NCBI GenBank assembly: GCA_017354895.1
Contig: CP071493.1
Coordinates: forward strand, 1,674,001 to 1,738,000
DNA: 64,000 nt
Origin: Podospora comata
Taxonomy: Eukaryota; Ascomycota; Sordariomycetes; Sordariales; Podosporaceae
Reading direction: 5' to 3'
This document shows positions 12,487 to 24,215 of this stretch, in pieces. The notes below the pieces were generated by a model that did no database searches, was not told the DNA's origin, and saw only the letters and a program-made list of their open reading frames with translations. Positions within the stretch are counted from its first letter, which is position 1; every line of letters starts with the position of its first letter. A program made the position numbers and the translations under genes.

Positions 12487-12524
<38 letters not shown>

Positions 12525-13861
12525 ACAGGGGCCGTTTTCCAGCTGCTGTGGTTTTCTGCTGACTGCCGTGGCTTTGGATGAGAAAGTCTTGCTAATTTGG
12601 TGTCACAGCAGGATGGATCATCGGGAACCGAGCCCAGTGTGAGTGAGGCGGCAGCAGTTGAAAGCCTTGCCACGAGGTGTGCGACAAAGAAATACCACCA
12701 CCACCACCACTTGCAGCCTAAGGAGATGGGAAAGTGGCCCGGAAATAAGAAGCGTGGTTATTCGCGAAGGCGCGAAGATGATGGCGGTGGGTGGCTTGCT
12801 TGTCTTGTGAGCGGTGAGGGACAGTGTCAAGTCACACCGATTGTTCTTTTTTTCTGCTTCTTTTCCCTTTTTGGGGGGTTGGTTTGTTGGCGAATGGGTT
12901 AGGGGAGTTCTTTAGGGAGAGAGCAAGTCGCACATTGTGAGACAAGTTGTGGAAGGGTTGAGAACGTGGTAGGCTGAGATTGGGGGTTGTACATGAGGCT
13001 GTCTACATCCTGAGAGGAAAAACTAAAATGAGGGATCAGAAGGGGGACCAAAAGTCAATGATGACGATGTCTTTTGTAGAAGGTTCTTGTTCCCCGCGTT
13101 GTCGAGCATCGGCACCGGCCGCCGCCCCCCATGCTGCTGCGTCTGATGTGTCGTTTTTTGCCGATTCGGCTTGACAGAATGTCACCTTCTGATCACCACT
13201 CTTTTTCCAACTGTTCGGTATGTGGGATTGACCCACAGCCCTTTCTTTCTGCCTTGCGTAACGGGTAGACTTTCCCATCTTTGCTTTGCCTCCGGAGTTT
13301 AGAAAGCCCTGGGTAGTTGTTATTAATCGATAGCGTCTTTGGGCCTAGTGGTGCCGTCATTCATCAAGACATTGCTCCCAGCCTTCTCGCAGTTTTTGGA
13401 ACGTCTTGTCATCTTTCAACAATTGATGGGGCTTTTTGTTCTTTCCCACGGAGAACTAATATCTACCTCGATACTTGACAGCTCTGCATCCGCCGAGCTC
13501 TGCCTTGGACCCGCATCCGTTTGCATCACCGCGCATCTGGCAGTCAAAATAAGCTTTGTGGCCCCCATTGCCGACAGATCCTGGCCGTTGAGGCGGTAGA
13601 ACTGACGGCATTGTTCGACAAAAACGTTGTTAGTGAGGGGTGCTTCCCTCGATCCCGGGACTGGTCGTCCCATCTAGGCCCAGTAGTTGAGAACTCTGCG
13701 ACTCGAAGGGCTAGCTTTAGTCTTGCGATTTGCCCACATCGCCACACTGGGTCGAATAATCTCGACTGACAAGCTCCCACTGTAGGCGCTGGCCACGAAA
13801 CATTATCGCCATCACTTGCTTACCGACCTATAACATCACGTCCAAACTGCCCAACAGCATC
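11966..13861. other. Intergenic, 1.9 kb
   Basis: No gene recognised. It holds a long T-run followed directly by an A-run (12487-12523, listed separately) and a short CCA-repeat near 12697-12711. The proximal part is presumably the promoter of the DHA2 exporter. Confidence 0.55.
12487..12523. repeat. T17-A20 homopolymer palindrome
   Basis: Seventeen T are followed without a gap by twenty A, preceded by an extra T11-AGG segment (12473-12486). The stretch is self-complementary and would form a near loop-free hairpin or cruciform. It lies in intergenic DNA 0.5 kb after HMG-CoA reductase. Confidence 0.85.
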
Positions 13862-15804
13862 ATGGCTGGCGTTGCCAACGACCCAGAAAAACACACAACG
13901 CCAAGCAGTGGGACAAGTCCCGCGAGCACCATCCGAGTCGACAGAAGCGAAAACCAGTTGGCGCAGTCATCATCAACGTCGAAGGATGAAGTGGGCGAGC
14001 TCTCCTCCAAGGCCGATGTGCCGCCTGTCGCAGCCTCGGGACCAGCGCCAGAGGAGTCACGTACCAAGTTAGAAACGACACTGGTCATCACCGCACTGGC
14101 GAGCGCGCTCTTCCTTGGCGCACTCGATATCACCATCGTCAGTGTAGCCATTCCGACAATTGCGGAGGAATTCGGCTCGACCGCTGGGTACACATGGATT
14201 GGATCGGCATACATGCTCGCCAGCGCGGCCGGCGCGCCGATGTGGGGGAAGATATCTGATATCTGGGGCCGGAAGCCCATCATGCTCATTGCCGTCGGCA
14301 TTTTTTGGATTGGGTCCCTGCTGAGTGCTCTCAGCAAGAATATTGGCATGCTCATTGCTGCTCGGGCGATCCAGGGCATTGGTGGTGGCGGCATCATCAT
14401 TCTTGTCAACGTTTGCATCAGCGACCTGTTCTCCATGCGAAAACGAGGTAAGTTAAGAGTTTCCGTTTCGAGAAACCAAGCGTGTTAACGGTCTTGTTAG
14501 GTATCTACTTTGGTGTAATGGGAATCGTTTGGGCAGTGGCCAGCGCCGTCGGTCCTGTTCTTGGCGGTGTCTTTACAAGTCAGGTTACCTGGCGGTGGTG
14601 TTTCTGGATCAATCTGCCAGTATCTGGCGTTGGGTTTGCGGTGCTGGCTTGGGTGCTGAAGCTGCACAACCCTCGCACCCCGATGCGTCAGGGGCTCGCT
14701 GCCGTCGACTGGTTGGGTTCGCTTGCGGTTATCGGCGGAACGCTGATGGTCCTTTTCGGCCTCGAGTTTGGAGGCGTGACCTACCCATGGTCGTCGCCCA
14801 CCGTCATCTGCTTGATCGTTTTCGGTGTGGTGACGGCTGGCATATTCGTCTTGATCGAATGGAAGGTGGCCAAATTTCCACTGATGCCGTTGCGTCTGTT
14901 TCGTCGGCGATCCAGCATTGCCAGTTTGGGTGTTGCTGCTTTTCAGGGCATTGTCTTCATCTCGGGAAGTTACTACCTGCCGCTGTATTTCCAAGCGGTC
15001 CTCGGCGCCTCGCCATTGATGTCCGGCATCTACGTCCTGCCTTTTGTCTTGTCTCTCTCGGTTGTCTCTGCCATAACTGGCGTAGTCATCAAGAAGACAG
15101 GAAAATACTTGCCTTGTATTATCTTTGGCATGTCAATCATGACTCTGGGTTTCGGGCTTTTTATTGCTCTTGAACCGCAGGCCAACTGGGCCAAGATCGT
15201 CGTCTTCCAGCTGATAGCTGGCATCGGTGTGGGGCCAAACTTTCAGGCACCGCTTATTGCGCTTCAAACAACCGTTGGGCCTCGAGATATGGCATCAGCG
15301 ACGGCTACTTTTGGATTTATCAGGCAGTTGTTCACCGCGATATCTATTGTGATTGGGGGTGTTGTCTTCCAAAATGGGATGGAGGAGCAGTATCCCAGAC
15401 TGCTAGAGGAAATCGGACCCGATGCTGCGAACATGCTCTCTGGGAGCAACGCGGCTTCCAGCATTGGCTTTGCCATGAGCCTGCCTGAGCGTAGTCGACG
15501 AGTTGCCCAAGAAGCCTACTTCAAGAGTCTGAGAACCATGTACATCATGTATGTTGTGTTCGCGGGAGTGGGATTGATCGTCTCCTTCTTTGTTGGATCC
15601 CGCAAGCTGAGCAACGACCACCAAATACACAGAACAGGACTGAAGGACATGAAGGCTGCCAAGGAGCAGGAAAAGCCTCGACTGCCGGTTGATGGTGGTC
15701 TAGACGAGGAACAAAGGGTTCCAGAAGGGAACTCCAAGAAACTCCCCAATGAGTCCAAAGGGGGGAAGAAGGGAGGCAACTCGATGAAATTCTTCTTTGA
15801 GTGA
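13862..15804 (+). CDS. MFS multidrug exporter, DHA2 (14-TM) family
   Basis: Two exons (13862-14447, 14501-15804) give 629 aa. A hydrophilic N-terminal tail of about 70 residues precedes the transmembrane core. Family motifs are visible in order: the DHA motif D1-like LDITIVSVAIPTI in helix 1, motif A-like GKISDIWGRKP in the loop 2-3, and antiporter motif C GPVLGGVF in helix 5. The intron falls just before helix 5 and splits a Gly codon. DHA2 proteins are proton-driven exporters of drugs, fungal metabolites or siderophores at the plasma or vacuolar membrane; the substrate cannot be read here. No biosynthetic core gene is adjacent, so a tailoring role in a metabolite cluster is not supported. 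Confidence 0.9.
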
Positions 15805-16834
15805 AAAGACAAGCATATCGATTTTGGCATGGTGTTCGAGGCGTTTAAGCGAGTCCAAGGGGGCCACGTGGTGGAAGCGTTACATAGCCATGTGAGTGTA
15901 GATATTAATCGAGGCTTTTCTCGTGCATGATGTGTTCGATTCGAGGCGCGAACTGCAGCCCAGTGAAGATGAGGGTGGTAGTGAAGGCAGGCAAAAGTGA
16001 AGAGGCTCGCGCTAGGGCATTCAGGCAAAAAGCGGGAGTGCGGGGAGGATAGCTACCAGGTACCGGGGAGTCCGCTATATTGAGAGCCGCTATGTCACTG
16101 TATCCATCGTTCTTGGCCACTGGACCTCGAAGGGACTGTTGCAGACGGATGCAGAGGTCGTCTTCCCGGGTTCCTCTCGTCCGGCGATCGAACGCGGTGG
16201 TGGCGTGTCGTGAGGGGCGGGCCGGACTACTTCCAAAGCCGGAGCCTGCTACATGGAGGGAAAATGCAGTCGAAATCCTTAGAAAACCCGTAATATTGGA
16301 GCTCAATGAGGCATGATCTTGAAGTGATGGAGAAATAAAATGGGAAGACGGATTTCATGTGAACTGAGGCGGAGACCGCCAGCCGTTGTCTTGGCATATG
16401 ATTGACTGGTGAACTTCATGGCAACTTCTTTCCCACAGATTCAACTTCAGCACCAGTTCTCAACAAATTTCGACGCCTATATTCGCTCGTCGCATGTTCC
16501 CAATGGGATTATCTTCATTTTTGAGGGCTTACGAATTGCGGCCCATCAACTAACCACTGTCTAGAACGCGCGTGCACTTCATCGGGAAGGGTCCCGAAAA
16601 GGCTGGCACCCCGGTTCCCTTGAAGTCTCCACGGTGTATCCGGAACTTCACTGTCCGCGTAAAACCCGCCCATGGCAACGAAGCGACATGATGGGTAGCC
16701 CAACAATGCCATGGAATGAAGGAGAAGGCGGGATGGGTCGAGAATGAAGTATAAGAGGGGCGCCACCAAGACAATATGCTTCGTGAGACTGCAGGCCACC
16801 CTCTCCAGTCGGATCAACCTAGCTGTACTCCAAG
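15805..16834. other. Intergenic, 1.0 kb
   Basis: Between the exporter stop and the esterase start. Open frames on both strands lack recognisable domains. A weak TATA-like TATAAGAGG near 16749 lies about 85 bp before the esterase start. Confidence 0.5.
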
Positions 16835-18015
16835 ATGAGGCTCTCAAGCATTACCTCGGGCTTCCTCGCCCTTGTCGGTCTCTCGAACGCCGCCTCCCTT
16901 ACCCAGATCACCAACTTTGGTTCCAACCCAAGCGGCGCGCGCTTTTACATCTACGTTCCCGATAGACTGGCCTCGAACCCGGCCATCATCACCGCCGTGC
17001 ACTACTGCAGCGGTACCGCCAGCGCCTTCTACAATGGCAGCCCGTACGCCCGGCTGGCCGATACTCACGGCTTCATTGTCGTGTACCCTGAATCACCGAA
17101 CTCGGGTGGCTGCTGGGATGTCTCTTCTAACGCTGCTTACACCCGCAACAGCGGCGCCAACAGCCATGCCATTGTCAACATGGTGAACTGGACCATTGAG
17201 CGCTACGGCGCCGACAGAAACCGTGTCTTCCTCGCCGGGCTCAGCTCGGGCGCCATGATGACCAACGTTCTTGCTGCGACGTATCCTGATGTCTTCAAGG
17301 CTGCCAGCGCCTATGCGGGCGTCCCTGCTGGATGCTTCTACACCGGCACCGTCGCCGGCTGGAACAACACCTGCGCGAACGGCCAGTCGATTACGACCCA
17401 GGAGCACTGGGCCCAGACTGCTCGCAACATGTATCCTGGCTACACCGGCCCCAGGCCAAAGATGATGATCTACCACGGCTCTGCTGATGACATTATCTAC
17501 CCCAGAGTAAGTCCCCCTCACTACCTTTTTTCTGCCCAAACTTGTGAGCATTTACAAACTATTTTTTTCTACAGAACTTCAACGAGACGATGAAGCAGTG
17601 GGCTGGTGTACTGGGCTATACCTACGGCTCGCCCCGCCAGACCATCCCCAACAGCCCCTCCGCCCCCTACACCAAGTACGTCTACGGCGACGACCTCGTT
17701 GGCATCTACGGTACCGGCATCACCCACAACATCCAGATCAACGGTGCCCTCGACCTCGAGTGGTTCGGCATCACTGGCCAGCCCGCCACTACTTCTTCAG
17801 CCAGCGGTCCTACCACCACTCCTGTGTCGTCTAGCACTCTGGCCACTTCTGTCAGGACCACTACTACCTCTGCTCCTCCTGTTGCGACTACCCCTGCGGG
17901 TTGCACTTCGCCCAAGTGGGGACAGTGCGGTGGTCAGGGGTGGACTGGGTGCACTGTTTGCGCTGCGGGATCGACTTGCACTTTTGGAAATAACTGGTAT
18001 TCGCAGTGCTTGTAA
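16835..18015 (+). CDS. Secreted CE1 acetylxylan/feruloyl esterase with C-terminal CBM1
   Basis: Two exons (16835-17506, 17575-18015) give 370 aa. A signal peptide ([19 protein letters not shown]) is followed by a family 1 carbohydrate esterase domain: nucleophile elbow GLSSG with Ser137, the acid in GSADD, and the histidine in GITHN. A Ser/Thr/Pro linker of about 50 residues leads to a family 1 cellulose-binding module at the C-terminus with the pattern [11 protein letters not shown] and closing WYSQCL, cysteines intact. Enzymes of this plan remove acetyl or feruloyl groups from xylan outside the cell while tethered to cellulose. Which ester it prefers cannot be told from the sequence; closest by eye are the acetylxylan/feruloyl esterases annotated AXE1/FaeB. 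It points to a plant-biomass-degrading fungus. Confidence 0.92.
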
Positions 18016-19315
18016 GGGGGTGGCTGTACATTGTTGAGGTGGGAGGGAAGCTGGATGGGAGAATAGGTGTATATGATTGAAGCAGTCGCATATATGATGC
18101 GTAGAAACTTGCAAGAATATACCGAGAAGTATTAAACAAAGCATTAGTTTTGGGCAACCCTGAATTTTTGTTACTTCATTTGTGTTTTGGTTCCAAATTT
18201 GTGGTCAGGCATGGGCCATGCTCAAGGTGTGCATCGTTTTGCTGAACAGAAATATCAATGTGAAGCATCCCCCCTATCACGATGATCACAATCAACCACA
18301 GAAGCTGCAGCATGCATATTCAAGCGGACCTTTTTTCGGCACCATCAGTTTCCAGTTTTCAAGGCTGCCATACACAGTCACAATTCCTTGACGATGATGA
18401 GACCAAAGTTCGCGGGCATCAACCACTGACTTGGTAATTGATCGATTTATAATATATAACTAATAAGGATCTAAGCCTCTTGCAAGTCTTTTAGCCTAGC
18501 ATGTTTGTGAACGTAAATAACAGGTCCTGTAAAGCAAACCAATGCGTATCAACCTCTGAACCACACCTAAAAGGATAATTAATAGATCTTAAAAGATAGT
18601 TAATAAGTTTTATATGATAGTTAATATGTTTTGAAAGAAAGTTACCAAGTTTCGAAGGATAGTTAATAGGCTTGAAAAGATAATCAGTAAGATTATCTAA
18701 TATTTAAAAGTGTATGTCAGCGAATAGTTATTGTATATTCTTTTTACTTGCAGTTTTGATTACTTTTTCCACGGTGGGAGTAGGGCAAGGTTCATGTCAA
18801 GCACATACGACGTTTCGACAATGCTGAGTTTTTTCATTATCATAAACAATGAGAATAGGTATCTATTTGACTCTATGCTCTGGGTCCATTCCGAACCACC
18901 TTTCTGAGATTACATAAGCCACTCACTTAGAGACCAGAATTTACTGCTGAAATCCCAAAAGTATGTCAACAGGAAATGGTTTCCAGAAGAAAGTTCACAG
19001 CAGCGGTTCCGTCAGTCCTGTGATTGACGTACTCGCGACAGGATACTGCCCAGCTTTTTAATAAAGACCACAATCAATGATCGGGTTTCCGAGAAGTTTC
19101 CTCGGATCCCGCCATCCGACTAAAACCAAACCCTGTTGTTGTCCGGCCCGTCCCCCGTACTTGTGTGTGAAGAATACGCCCCAGATCCTGATCCTGTATT
19201 TCTGTCCGGCCATATCTCTCCCCCACTCACAGCAGGCGTGTGTAGCCGTTGTTCGGCAACCGCTCGATGAAACGCCAAATTCTGAGCATGAATGGGGAGA
19301 AGATTGCCCTCATTA
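18016..19315. other. AT-rich intergenic region bordering the accessory island
   Basis: 1.3 kb between the esterase and the HNH-like gene. The stretch about 18430-18740 is markedly AT-rich and contains a degenerate 21-bp tandem repeat (listed separately). I see no gene. Confidence 0.6.
18569..18697. repeat. Degenerate 21-22 bp tandem repeat, about six copies
   Basis: Six consecutive units resemble AAGATAGTTAATAAGTTTTGA, with spacing of 21-22 bp; units 1-3 and 5 are the clearest. The repeat is AT-rich and non-coding. The divergence between units is mostly transition-like, compatible with RIP on a repeated sequence, but I cannot measure that by eye. Confidence 0.7.
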
Positions 19316-20460
19316 TCAGGGTGAGAGGGACCGGGCTTTAGGTAGCTCCAGTCCTCCGCCCCTCCTGACATATGTGCAATTTGAAGGAGAACCCAAGACG
19401 TATGCAACACCCGCAGTGTTTTCCCTATCGTTTCTCTTGGAAGACGAACCATAAATAGATCTCCGGAGAAAATCAGTTGGCCCTGTCCTGTCGTTGATTT
19501 GTGCGGAAAGGTGGTTGTTGTCCAGCAGATATGCGCTGCCGAAAGTTGGTTTGTTACTGAGAAGCGGCGGGCATGGAAGATCAGGGTCGAGACGCTCGTT
19601 GACGTCTACCCAGCGCAGGGGGCCGTGGTTGAACTCTTTGTCGGTGATAGGGTCTATGTCGCCCTGTCGCGGGTATATCGGGAACCAGTGCCATCTGAGG
19701 TGAACCACGGTATAGTTGGAGTCGGTTTCGTCCGGTGAGGTTCCTACAACTTCCAATGAGAACTTCTTTCGGTCCCAGCAATTATGCAAGTACGGATTTA
19801 TTGGGATGATGTCGACGTCGTCTTGCAAGTCGTCGTAATGTTCTTGGGGACTCACGTATTTCCATGGGGAGATCCTGTAGATATCACGTAATGCATTACC
19901 CATGGTGTTCCGATCCGCCACTGAGCTTGTTATGCTGAATGGCACGATGTGTGCTCCAGGGGGGTCTTTCAGCCCTGTAAATACGCATGCGCGGCCGCTT
20001 CCATCTTTAGACTGGGGTCGAGATGCGTATTAGTATCGGGGTGTATGTGAAAGGGATTATCAAGCGGCCTACCAGATCTGGCTCTTCTCTCCTCCGAGAC
20101 TCTTTGTCGTTCGAAACGGGAATACCAACCCTGTTGGCGACCCTCCACTTGTTCAGTGCCGCAGTATCTTCTCTGACTAGTACCGTGTTAGGGTTTCATT
20201 ATCAAGCTCATGTCTGGATAACCGAACTTACAAATGTACAACGGAGGGCTCAGAGTTTTCAATTCGCACAGAATACGTCTCACTCCCGTACCCTGCATAT
20301 AGACCTGACCATGAAGCCTTCTAACGTTATCCAGTAGCCCCTTTATCACTGGTAGGGAGACAAACAACCAGACCGAAAATCGCAAAGCCGTGAGCACATC
20401 TGGTATATTGCAATGCCCTGCGAAATATTGGAGTTCAAAACTAGCTCTAAAGCCCTTCAT
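19316..20460 (-). CDS. HNH-endonuclease-like domain protein (HNH_2 type)
   Basis: Three exons (20460-20232, 20176-20073, 20011-19316) join in frame to 342 aa with good splice signals. The middle exon gives a charged linker; exon 3 opens with SKDGSGRACVFTGLKDPPGA, leading into AHIVPF (His132) and later PINPYLHNCWDRKKF (Asn183, His187, Asp191). This C-x-F-T-G ... AHIVP ... N-x3-H-x3-D pattern is that of fungal HNH_2 (PF13391-like) proteins, which are common in Pezizomycotina and mostly uncharacterised. Nuclease activity is inferred from the family, not shown. The first exon (80 aa) is the least certain part, and the start may lie elsewhere. It sits about 300 bp downstream of, and on the same strand as, a broken NACHT receptor gene. 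Confidence 0.65.
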
Positions 20461-20511
20461 TCTAACAGGGCCTTATTTACACTTCAGTCACCATCACCTG
20501 GCCACCACGTC

Positions 20512-20663
20512 AAAGATCACGGCTCTGAAATAGCCCTCTGAATGAGTGGGTCAACTAGCTTAGCAAGGCTTTCAGAATTCCGTTTAGACCTGACTATGGC
20601 CTGGCTCTGAAAAGGTTCCGAATGAATACATTCAGAGGGCCTTTTTCTAAACGAAAGATCACG
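20512..20663. repeat. Small cluster of inverted and direct repeats
   Basis: Between the HNH-like gene and the NACHT pseudogene, GCCCTCTGAATG (20533-20544) is matched by its reverse complement at 20629-20640. The direct repeats AAAGATCACG (20512-20521, 20654-20663) and GGCTCTGAAA (20521-20530, 20603-20612) surround or overlap this. CTGAAATAGCC (20525-20535) also recurs inverted near 20761. It resembles a tiny MITE-like relic, but no clear target-site duplication is seen. The rest of the 300-bp gap is T-rich and empty. Confidence 0.45.
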
Positions 20664-20763
20664 CCCCAACACAATGCATATTTCCGTGATCTGAAATCTT
20701 TTTTACATAGTTTATTCATTTTATTTACAATTTCATCGATTATTCATCTATTATTTTATATGG

Positions 20764-22869
20764 CTATTTCAGATCAGTACTGCCGGAGATCTTCTCTTCG
20801 TCGAGAGTATCACCACTCAAGTGAGCCGATGTGATCCCGTATCTCTCGAAAAATGCCTCGAAGCCGCGTCTCAGAGCAGCGGAGAGCTTTCCTTGATTCC
20901 GATGCTCTGGAGGGGGGCCGGTAACCGGCCCTACAGGATGCTGGCTTTCTGTCAAGAGAAACGTGATGGAGTTATTTTCGGGGCTTGATAATGGGACCAG
21001 TGTTAGCTGCTGACAATGGTTACTGTAGGATATCGGAATGCCACCCAAATCCCACGTAGTCCAGAGTTCGACAGTCTCATCCCAAAACTGTGTGAAGAGT
21101 GGCTCGTTATTTTCCTGGTCGCTGTTGTTATGGGCCGAGGGCCTGGTATGTGGATTTGAAGGTTTGACGGACACGGCAATACGAAGTGTCTGAGGAGGTG
21201 GCTTTCCACGTGGCTTTTCCAAGGGCCAGTGGTCCGGCAAGATGTCCTTTTCCACATGTTTGTATGGGAGTCCGCTCCCACTCATCGGACCTGTTCTCTT
21301 TTCTTCTCTATCAGTCAATTCAATCCTTTGAAACAGCTTGAATTTCTAGACAGGACCAAATCGCCGTATCAGTTGTCGGCAAGTGCGATCAAATCAATCC
21401 AGGATGTGTAGCCGTGGGACACCTGGAAACGCCGTAAGTGATCTGAATACTCCTCAGGATGCAGACCTGAGTCCAGAAGATTTGACGTCAAGTAGACAGC
21501 GGTGTACTCTAGTAACGGGTATAGAGCAAGCGTCTTTTCCGGTTGTCGAGACTCTACCCACCGCCAAGTACACATTACTATCTTGAACAGTTGAGAAATC
21601 CCCGCGTGAAGCAATGATTGCGTCTTTGCCAATCAAATTCTTTCCGGATCGGAGGTTGCCAGATGGGGCAGAGAGAACGAGTAAGCGATCCGAAGTTCTT
21701 CGAGGGTGAGAGGTCTTGATGCGCCGACGATGAGAGCAAGAAGCCCTCGCATGCGTTCCATCCCGACATATATGTTGTTTGGTCGTCCATGAAGTCTTGA
21801 CATGAGCAAGGAGAACAGCCGGGCGTACTCCTGGTCAAGCTCGTCGGGTGCTCTTTGTAAAATAGACCCAATCTCAGTAGGACAGAAGGCTGACCGTAAC
21901 TCCTTGAAGATGCGTTTGATTCATAGGAACATGACGGTTGATCTAGCCTCCAGGTCTGATCTGATGCTGTTGCGCACAGCATCGTCTTTAATGTCAATGC
22001 AACTTTCCAGCCCAAAAGATATGAGTTTGGCCAAATCGCTCTGGAGCAAGTCCAGTGTCAGTTCGATATGAGGAGGCCATTTCTTCAGCCCCCTCCGTAA
22101 ACTTGACTGGAGACCAACAAGGAGACAGCGAAAGTGCTCGGTTTGTTCAAGTAACTCAATCAAGCACCCCAAGGCATCGCTATTTGGGTCGTTCCGGTCA
22201 TCAAGTGACTCGTCAATGCCGTCCAGAATGCAAAATATCGGATGTTGGTGCTGGTTACAACGTTTTTTTTGGTTTGGATGAGAAGCTCTTTGAAGCTAGT
22301 GAGGGCTTCGCGAGCCAAAAGGTGTGGTATCAGCGGAATCCGATCCACGGCTGGCAAACCCTTTAGCAGTTGGCACAAGATAGTGCGCATTATCGCATTA
22401 ACTCGCCGGTCTTTCTCATTGCCTGCCCAAAAGGAAAAGAATAGGGTATCCTTCCCCTGTTTTTGAAGCCCCTCGGCCACAGAATTAGCGAGAACAGACT
22501 TTCCGCTACCCTTGGCGCTGTGGATGATGAGAGTTTTCCCTTAGCTGTCCAGAGGGGCCCTCTTCATTATTCCAGGCCCTCCATTTTTGCCATTGACCCC
22601 GCCCAGAAGGCGGGCCAAACTGGAGACTTCGTCTTTAGCTTCTCGAAGCAGTCGCTCGATTTCCGCATCATCGGTCAAATTCGCCGGATCAGCTTTGACT
22701 CTTTGGAAGACGCCTTCGAGTGTCTTGTCGAGGAGATTCAGTTCCGATTGAACTCCGCGGGCGACTAATGCGGTGCGGGTTTTGCTATGAGCTTGGTGGT
22801 CTCAGTTGCAACCTGCCGTACCATCTTGATCAGTGCTGGTATTGTACCAGCAACTCCGACGATTTCCAT
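20764..22869 (-). pseudogene. Broken NACHT-type STAND (NLR-like) receptor gene
   Basis: Read on the minus strand from an ATG at 22869, pieces of a fungal STAND receptor appear in order: a helical N-terminal segment (MEIVGVAGTIPALIKMVRQV), a charged coil, a Walker A strand (LIIHSAKGSGKS), the NACHT core with LFFSFWAG, a stretch ending in the VMFL-IKRIFKEL motif, an AHRPLTLEEL-type winged-helix part (ASRPLTLEELRIAY), and LALYPLLEYTAVYL. A tail of about 180 codons with no family I recognise closes the gene, and at least one intron (about 21434-21349) still looks spliceable. The frame is interrupted by at least two stops and several frameshifts; the stops fit C-to-T or G-to-A changes as expected from RIP or ordinary decay. 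Fungal STAND proteins act in self/non-self recognition and regulated cell death. I infer that this copy is inactive. Confidence 0.75.
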
Positions 22870-24215
22870 GATTCTAGGTAATGTAAACAGTTACTGAGGC
22901 AAAGAAGGCCCGAAGTGCTGATTATCTAGAGAAAGAGTTCCGTGAAGAATGATTGAGGGCAAGGGCTCTTGATGGTGTCAATTCACAGTAAGTTGGGCAT
23001 CATTTTCTATCAGACCGCAGAGATTGAGGGGGCGGTGCTTTTCTCCAGTCATTCTTGTGGGCGAACCTGAGCAGAAACAGAGCACAGGTTGTTTGCCTTG
23101 GATGCCCCAGGGAGGGGGAAATGGTTGTTGATATTCGCCAATCATCGTGCCCTTTAAGCATGTCGGCACTCCGACAATGTGCATTCCTGTATCATTTTCC
23201 ATTCAACAAGCTCGAGGCCCCAATAATGCGTTGCACAACTTGGAATCTTACGATAAGGCGACTTCCAAGGTGCAGAAAATGACTGACCGAGGTGTGCTAG
23301 GCAGGTAGTTCTGATGCAAACTGAGGCTGATGTTGGTGTAGGTTTCCCGAGACATGGTGACATGGATCCCAGGACTAGAACAGGCCCACCTCTGCGGGAA
23401 CCGTTGATGAGCGACGGTCCCTGAAACGCACAGATGGGTTCAACGTCCAATTCCACTTTGATTGAGTCTGCACGATATCGCTTATATCCAAACTTCGCTA
23501 GATACTAGCACTTCCACCATATTGTCTCAGATTCGTGCTGATAAGATGCGATTTCTTTCCCCGGATCGTGTGTGGGTGCTGTCGAGGATGCCAAGACACG
23601 TGCCGCACATCATGAAAGGTAGCAATTAACGGCATGTTGGCGCTTGCAGTAATGAATAGTGATAGTGCTGACACGAGTTCCAGGCAGTCTGAAAAGGGGC
23701 TGAAATACGAATAAAAAAGATAACCGTTCGTGTCCTAAATCCCGCTGGTCACGACGGCTGATGGACAAGAGGTCACCAAGGCTTTTTTACCAAAAATTTT
23801 GCGATAGACGGCATCGCGAATCCGTCTTGTCGTTCTTGGGTCAAGCCATGGCATCAGGAACAAGGCAGATGTCCAATTTCTGCATCCCCCAAAAATACCC
23901 CAGAAGGTGCCCACTTTCCAGCATGGCTCCACCATGATTTCCACTAAATGGACATTCAGCCAGCATTACCCTTGTCAATATAGTCCCAATTCGAACCCTT
24001 GACATGTGGGGAGGTTCCCTCCCAGGCACAAGGGACCACAACCCGAAAGTACATAAGGAAGACATGAAACACTTCCAACAGGTGCTCTTCTTTTATTCAT
24101 TTCTTCTTGCCAAGTCGTCATTCAGCCCTAAACACCAAACGTTGCTCTTTCGCAACAGTCCATTCTTTTAGCAGTACAAACAACCGCCGCGCTCACGGCG
24201 ACTACAACAATCAAT
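22870..24215. other. Intergenic, 1.35 kb
   Basis: Between the start of the NACHT pseudogene and the start of the KRE9-like gene (divergent). Several short open frames exist on both strands, none with recognisable motifs. No obvious repeat. Confidence 0.5.

Noticed and set aside
13862-18015. Secondary-metabolite cluster around the DHA2 exporter
   Set aside because: No synthase, P450 or dedicated regulator lies within reach; neighbours are HMG-CoA reductase and an esterase.
20512-20780. MITE
   Set aside because: Inverted and direct repeats are present but the ends are not unified and no target-site duplication is evident; kept only as a repeat cluster.
23980-24000. B-box-like GGGTTCGAATTGG on the minus strand
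   Set aside because: The flanking bases do not form a T-stem and no A box is placed correctly.
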